The position numbers and the translations under genes are program-made. From assembly GCA_944320305.1 (NCBI GenBank), contig CALUGW010000003.1, forward strand, positions 109,372-156,848: a stretch of 47,477 nt of DNA, written 5' to 3'. The notes below the pieces were generated by a model. That model saw only the letters and a list, made by a program, of their open reading frames with translations, did no database searches and was not told the DNA's origin. Positions 44,590-47,477 of the stretch are shown here, piece by piece. Each line of letters starts with the position of its first letter. Within the stretch, counting starts at the first letter, position 1. The DNA is from an uncultured Prevotella sp. Lineage in GTDB: Bacteria > Bacteroidota > Bacteroidia > Bacteroidales > Bacteroidaceae.

Positions 44590-45857
44590 CCATCCACCGT
44601 GCCACGCAGATAGGCGGACAGATTACCCGCATATCGACATCCCAAGCAAGCATCATCATTGATTTGGGGCATAATTTACCCAATCAAGCGGAAGATGAAG
44701 ATGCTTATGATGATGACCGTGCGATAGCCGGACTTACAGAAGGTTGCTCTGCCATACTCTATACGCATTATCATGGCGACCATATCGGATTGTTCCACCA
44801 CGTACCGAATAACATACCACAATATATCGGTGAGGTTGCCAAACAAGTGGTTTGCAGGAAATATAAGCAATTATGTTTTCTGCGTGAGCTGTCCCAGCAA
44901 CCAAAATATCGTCGTGCCTTGACTGTGGCTTCCGGGATGCACACGTTTTACGAGAACCAGACATTACGTTTCGGAGACATTTCGGTTACTCCTTATTTTG
45001 TCAGTCATTCTGCCTACGATGCCTATATGTTCCTGATAGAAGCGGAGGGGAAACGCATTCTGCACACTGGCGATTTCCGTGGGCATGGTTATCTTAGTAA
45101 AGGATTGCTGCCTACCATCCAAAAGCACATTGGTCAAGTGGACGTGCTAATTATAGAAGGAACTATGCTTGCCCGAAAGGATGAAACCATTCTGACCGAA
45201 AGAGCATTGTCACAAAAAGCCGCTGAATTGATGAAAGAACATAAGTATGTGTTTGTTCATTGTTCGTCAACGGATATGGAACGATTGGCAAGTTTCAAGA
45301 ATGCTACCCGGAGCATGTTTCCCAAACGTCCTTTGCTGGCCGATGAATACCAGAAGGACATCCTTGCTTTATTTTCTGAAACAGCGGGAAAGAAATCGGC
45401 TTGTTTTGATTTTGGCAAGATATACACTTATTCGGAAAAGAATCACAAGTTGAAAGCGTGGATGCAGGAAAAGGGATTTACGCTGTTTGTACGGGCAAGT
45501 GCTTCATTCAACAATCTATTGGATTTAATTTTGCCCACGTTGCCTCTGGGAGAAAAACCTCTTCTCATTTACTCCATGTGGGAAGGTTACATTAACAGGA
45601 ACGACACGAGAAATGAGGACTATATAAACTTGCAAAACCGTTTTGCTGAAGTAACGCGACTTCATACCAGCGGACACGCTACGGCAGGTACGTTACGCCA
45701 TATCTGTGAGTTGGTCAATCCACGGCTTGCCATTCTTCCCATCCACAGAGATAAAGGAACAGATTTATCTTCTACTGGCATTCTTTCTCAACTGCAAGAG
45801 AGAATTGTAACTACAAGTTGTAAGTTAGGCAACGATATAGACATCAAATTTCTTTGA
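44580..45857 (+). CDS. MBL-fold / beta-CASP hydrolase, RNase J-like
   Basis: A 425-residue metallo-beta-lactamase fold protein. The zinc motif is complete: THYHGDH with H63, H65, D67 and H68. VSHSAYDAYMFLIEAEGKRI and LHTGDFRGHGYL provide the third histidine and the bridging aspartate. The second half fits a beta-CASP domain: IIEGTMLAR, then THTSGHAT-like LHTSGHATAGTLRHI (motif B) and LAILPIHRDKG (motif C). Such proteins are RNA or DNA nucleases, e.g. RNase J and CPSF-73. RNase J itself is longer (about 550) and has a C-terminal domain that is absent here. It overlaps the PD-(D/E)XK-like gene by 10 bases, suggesting joint function. No further gene follows on this strand. Confidence 0.8.
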   Translation: MQITIHRATQIGGQITRISTSQASIIIDLGHNLPNQAEDEDAYDDDRAIAGLTEGCSAILYTHYHGDHIGLFHHVPNNIPQYIGEVAKQVVCRKYKQLCFLRELSQQPKYRRALTVASGMHTFYENQTLRFGDISVTPYFVSHSAYDAYMFLIEAEGKRILHTGDFRGHGYLSKGLLPTIQKHIGQVDVLIIEGTMLARKDETILTERALSQKAAELMKEHKYVFVHCSSTDMERLASFKNATRSMFPKRPLLADEYQKDILALFSETAGKKSACFDFGKIYTYSEKNHKLKAWMQEKGFTLFVRASASFNNLLDLILPTLPLGEKPLLIYSMWEGYINRNDTRNEDYINLQNRFAEVTRLHTSGHATAGTLRHICELVNPRLAILPIHRDKGTDLSSTGILSQLQERIVTTSCKLGNDIDIKFL

Positions 45858-46055
45858 GTATGGGGATTATCAGTTTCGGTATGCCTGAAACACAAACTTG
45901 CTACCATTGAAAAACAAAGTTTCAATCTTGAAGTATTGGTGTCCGCTAAAACTTTTTAGTTTCAACAAAAACAGGGCTAAGTTTATGCCAAAGAGGTATA
46001 AATGCCGCTTCTTTGTTTTCGGAAAGAAACAACCAAACAGCGAAGCAGTAAATTA

Positions 46056-46113
46056 AGAATCCGCTCCTTGCAGACAGACTCTGAAATCGAGGTGATAGCA
46101 AGGAGCGGATTCT
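46056..46113. terminator. Perfect 16-base hairpin between cassette and Fic gene
   Basis: AGAATCCGCTCCTTGC at 46056-46071 pairs with GCAAGGAGCGGATTCT at 46098-46113, loop 26 bases. It lies between convergent genes and is a likely shared terminator, though the T tract is short. Confidence 0.65.
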
Positions 46114-46120
46114 GTATTGT

Positions 46121-46156
46121 ACCACCTATTTGGGTGGTACATATTTTATTGGTGGT
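46121..46156. promoter_or_regulatory. ACCACC-N6-GGTGGT palindrome plus half-site at the 3' end of the Fic gene
   Basis: ACCACC-TATTTG-GGTGGT at 46121-46138, with GT/AC extending the symmetry outwards. A further GGTGGT half-site followed by ATATATTATA lies at 46151-46156. The same palindrome architecture (six-base arms, six-base spacer) recurs upstream of the Fic promoter at 47286-47303. Confidence 0.6.
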
Positions 46157-46161
46157 ATATA

Positions 46162-47229
46162 TTATAGTTTAGTCAGCAAAACTTGCCATTTACCAGTTTT
46201 CCGTGAGCCTGAGCGCATGATATATCCTTTTTCTTGAAGCGATTTCATGTGCTTTTGCACGGCAGAGCGGTTTATTCCGAGCATTTCTGCCAATTCTGAA
46301 ATAGACAAAGACGGTTTCTGAATCAACAGATTTATTATTTCAATTACATTTTGGTTGCTGAAATTTACCCATCCTCCATTATACCACCATTGATTTCCAG
46401 CACCTTCAGACACAACTATGTCTGTCTGCATTTCAATAACCATCAGTCGCTCCAAATAATCGACAAACGGCTTTACTTCTTCTAACGAGGCATTGGCTCC
46501 ATCTGACGGTATTTTGCCTACCTTGCTATCAACAGAAGATAATGCGTCCAGATATTGCGACTTTGTTTTTGTAGGTACGACAACAAGCGGATAGTTGTGT
46601 CTTGCTAAAATGAAATTCATCATTAGTCTGGCGATTCTTCCGTTTCCATCCTCGAACGGATGAATCCTGATATACCGATAATGAAACATTGCGGCAAGTT
46701 CAAGCGGAGAAAGCCCATCCTTTTCCTCCTCGCTATGGTACCATTCCATCAAATCAGCCATCAGCATCGGGGTTTCTTCTGGGCTTGCGTATTCAAACCG
46801 TTCTCCAAATGGTATTATAACTGAGTTCGGCCTGGTCTTATAACATCCAGCATGAACGGTATATGAAGTTGTTACGCCTCCTGGCAGATTACGGTACACC
46901 TCATAGTCTTCACGCAACAGTGTTTTATGTACTTGTCGAATGAAGGTCTCTGTAAGCGGATTGCCTGTAGATGCTTCTTCGAGGACCATTTTGAGTGCTA
47001 TGTTATGAGCTTTCATTTCCTCCAAGTCAAACATCTTTGCCTCACCGATTACTCTTCCAAAGAGGAGCAATATTTCAGTCTGACCATAGGTCAGTGTATT
47101 GCCCTCTATGTGGTTTGAATTATAGTTGAACTCAATGGCAAATTTTCTGGCTAATTGGCTTTTAACCGCATCACGCTTTGGTTTCAATTCCAGCCATTTA
47201 TTTAATATGTCAATAGTATGTTGCTTCAT
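46162..47229 (-). CDS. Fic-domain AMPylator with N-terminal inhibitory motif and C-terminal winged HTH
   Basis: A 355-residue protein of the Fic/Fido family, which transfers AMP (sometimes other groups) to protein hydroxyls. The active-site motif HPFEDGNGR is complete with H190. An inhibitory helix of the SxxxEG type lies near the N-terminus (S38, E42, G43 in NSNHIEGN), which marks a self-inhibited class. The Fic_N-like start (MKQHTIDILNKWLELKPKRD) and the C-terminal winged HTH (SISELAEMLGINRSAVQKHM) frame the core. This layout matches a common stand-alone Fic group of Bacteroidota. The HTH suggests self-regulation at the flanking ACCACC/GGTGGT palindromes. AT-rich; island gene. No antitoxin partner lies beside it. 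Confidence 0.92.
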   Translation of the reverse strand: MKQHTIDILNKWLELKPKRDAVKSQLARKFAIEFNYNSNHIEGNTLTYGQTEILLLFGRVIGEAKMFDLEEMKAHNIALKMVLEEASTGNPLTETFIRQVHKTLLREDYEVYRNLPGGVTTSYTVHAGCYKTRPNSVIIPFGERFEYASPEETPMLMADLMEWYHSEEEKDGLSPLELAAMFHYRYIRIHPFEDGNGRIARLMMNFILARHNYPLVVVPTKTKSQYLDALSSVDSKVGKIPSDGANASLEEVKPFVDYLERLMVIEMQTDIVVSEGAGNQWWYNGGWVNFSNQNVIEIINLLIQKPSLSISELAEMLGINRSAVQKHMKSLQEKGYIMRSGSRKTGKWQVLLTKL

Positions 47230-47246
47230 ATTTTCTTGTTTTGGTG

Positions 47247-47278
47247 CAAAGTTACATATTTTATATACTAGTTACAAA
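47247..47278 (-). promoter_or_regulatory. Promoter of the Fic gene
   Basis: Minus strand TTTG (47275-47278) and TAACTTTG (47247-47254) with a 20-base spacer, a near-ideal Bacteroidales promoter ending 18 bases before the ATG at 47229. Confidence 0.8.
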
Positions 47279-47280
47279 TT

Positions 47281-47310
47281 TATATACCACCTTTTGCGGT
47301 GGTATATATA
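47281..47310. promoter_or_regulatory. Operator-like palindrome upstream of the Fic promoter
   Basis: TATATACCACC and GGTGGTATATATA face each other around TTTTGC. The core ACCACC-N6-GGTGGT is at 47286-47303, and AT-rich arms extend it. It abuts the -33 element of the Fic promoter (47275-47278), a position fit for autoregulation by the Fic protein's HTH or another regulator. Confidence 0.7.
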
Positions 47311-47352
47311 AATCTAAACTCACGGCAGCCGCCAGACAGCGGGGAATGCACC

Positions 47353-47388
47353 AAAACAAAAAACCCTGCCGCTTGCGCGAACAGGGCT
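47353..47388 (-). terminator. Terminator of tRNA-Phe
   Basis: On the minus strand CCCTG and CAGGG (47382-47386 and 47364-47368) form a stem around TTCGCGCAAGCGG, followed by TTTTTTG TTTT. It lies 15 bases after the tRNA. Confidence 0.7.
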
Positions 47389-47402
47389 AATGAAAGGAGG
47401 AG

Positions 47403-47475
47403 TGGTACCACCAGGAATCGAACCGGGGACACAAGGATTTTCAGTCCTTTGCTCTACCAACTGAGCTATGGCACC
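47403..47475 (-). tRNA. tRNA-Phe (anticodon GAA)
   Basis: A 73-base cloverleaf read on the minus strand from 47475. The acceptor 5' strand GGTGCCA pairs with TGGTACC (one G-T pair), the D arm is GCTC-AGTTGGTA-GAGC, and the anticodon arm is AAGGA-CTGAAAA-TCCTT with anticodon GAA. The T arm is CCCGG-TTCGATT-CCTGG, with one C-T mismatch in the middle of the stem. The discriminator is A and CCA is not encoded. Its 3' end faces the AT-rich island (42.6-47.3 kb), a usual orientation for tRNA-targeted integration, though I found no second att copy. Confidence 0.93.
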
Positions 47476-47477
47476 AT

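Larger units (their letters stand above)
45858..46161. other. Convergent gap between nuclease cassette and Fic gene
   Basis: No supported gene. A 23-codon frame starting at 45985 (MPKRYKCRFFVFGKKQ) is probably chance. The stretch around 45940-45965 (GTGTCCGCTAAAACTTTTTA) reminds me of insertion-sequence ends in this phylum, with no transposase present. A perfect 16-base hairpin (46056-46113), one palindrome (46121-46138) and an extra half-site (46151-46156) precede the Fic stop codon. Confidence 0.5.

Noticed and set aside
45940-45965. Possible insertion-sequence end (GTGTCCGCTAAAACTTTTTA)
   Set aside because: It only resembles ends I remember from this phylum. There is no transposase, no matching inverted end and no target duplication, so I do not call a mobile element.
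46162-47229. Fic gene as part of a toxin-antitoxin pair
   Set aside because: The inhibitory motif lies within the same chain (S38-E42-G43) and no small antitoxin gene lies beside it, so the stand-alone self-inhibited class fits better.

Overview
The window reads as chromosome of a GC-rich member of the Bacteroidales (phylum Bacteroidota). The evidence is the repeated phylum-type promoter (-7 box TAnnTTTG, often with TTTG or TTG 19-20 bases upstream), the general lack of strong Shine-Dalgarno sites, and typical gene families (DUF4837 lipoprotein, DUF4922, PIF1-like helicase with C-terminal HTH, GDE-GT4-GH57 glycogen operon, AsnA, TIGR04076). I cannot name the genus from sequence alone. Most genes are GC-rich; two stretches (about 9.9-13.6 kb and 42.6-47.3 kb) and the lipoprotein gene at 34.3-35.7 kb are clearly AT-richer and look acquired.

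Layout. 1-4.8 kb (minus): an AmpG-like MFS transporter (cut by the window edge) behind a 1253-residue fusion of GT2-like, DUF4922/HIT-like and SpoIID/LytB domains, plausibly a cell-wall or recycling operon. 5.6-9.8 kb (plus): rlmN, DUF4837 lipoprotein, pdxA and an LPG-synthase-type membrane protein, translationally coupled and closed by a terminator. 9.9-13.6 kb: AT-rich island with a 19-bp inverted repeat, two small unknown genes, a secreted TPR protein ending in a retropepsin-like domain, and a decayed FtsI C-terminus. 13.7-16.5 kb: divergent asnA and a PafA-like phosphatase. 16.9-23.3 kb: pectin degradation, a 1579-residue GH28-GH105-six-hairpin enzyme followed by a PL1 pectate lyase. 23.8-28.4 kb: mscL, gap, a solitary cytosine-5 methyltransferase coupled to miaA, and a lipid-kinase-like gene. 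28.4-34.2 kb: a Crp/Fnr regulator divergent from the glycogen/alpha-glucan operon (debranching enzyme, GT4, GH57). 34.3-36.0 kb: Ig-like (BIG2) lipoprotein with a long hairpin-bearing leader. 36.6-42.6 kb: PIF1-like helicase, secreted esterase, TIGR04076 protein, acetyltransferase and GH13 amylase. 42.6-47.3 kb: AT-rich island next to tRNA-Phe, holding an unnamed three-gene nuclease cassette and a Fic AMPylator gene bracketed by identical-architecture palindromes.

The most unusual structure is a family of three intergenic elements (5.1, 23.4 and 36.3 kb) built of 22-base units whose order, not just sequence, is conserved between copies. The best candidate for an undescribed protein system is the cassette at 42.9-45.9 kb: an acidic unknown protein, a PD-(D/E)XK-like protein and an RNase J-like MBL/beta-CASP protein. 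All functional assignments come from reading motifs by eye; no database search was run.
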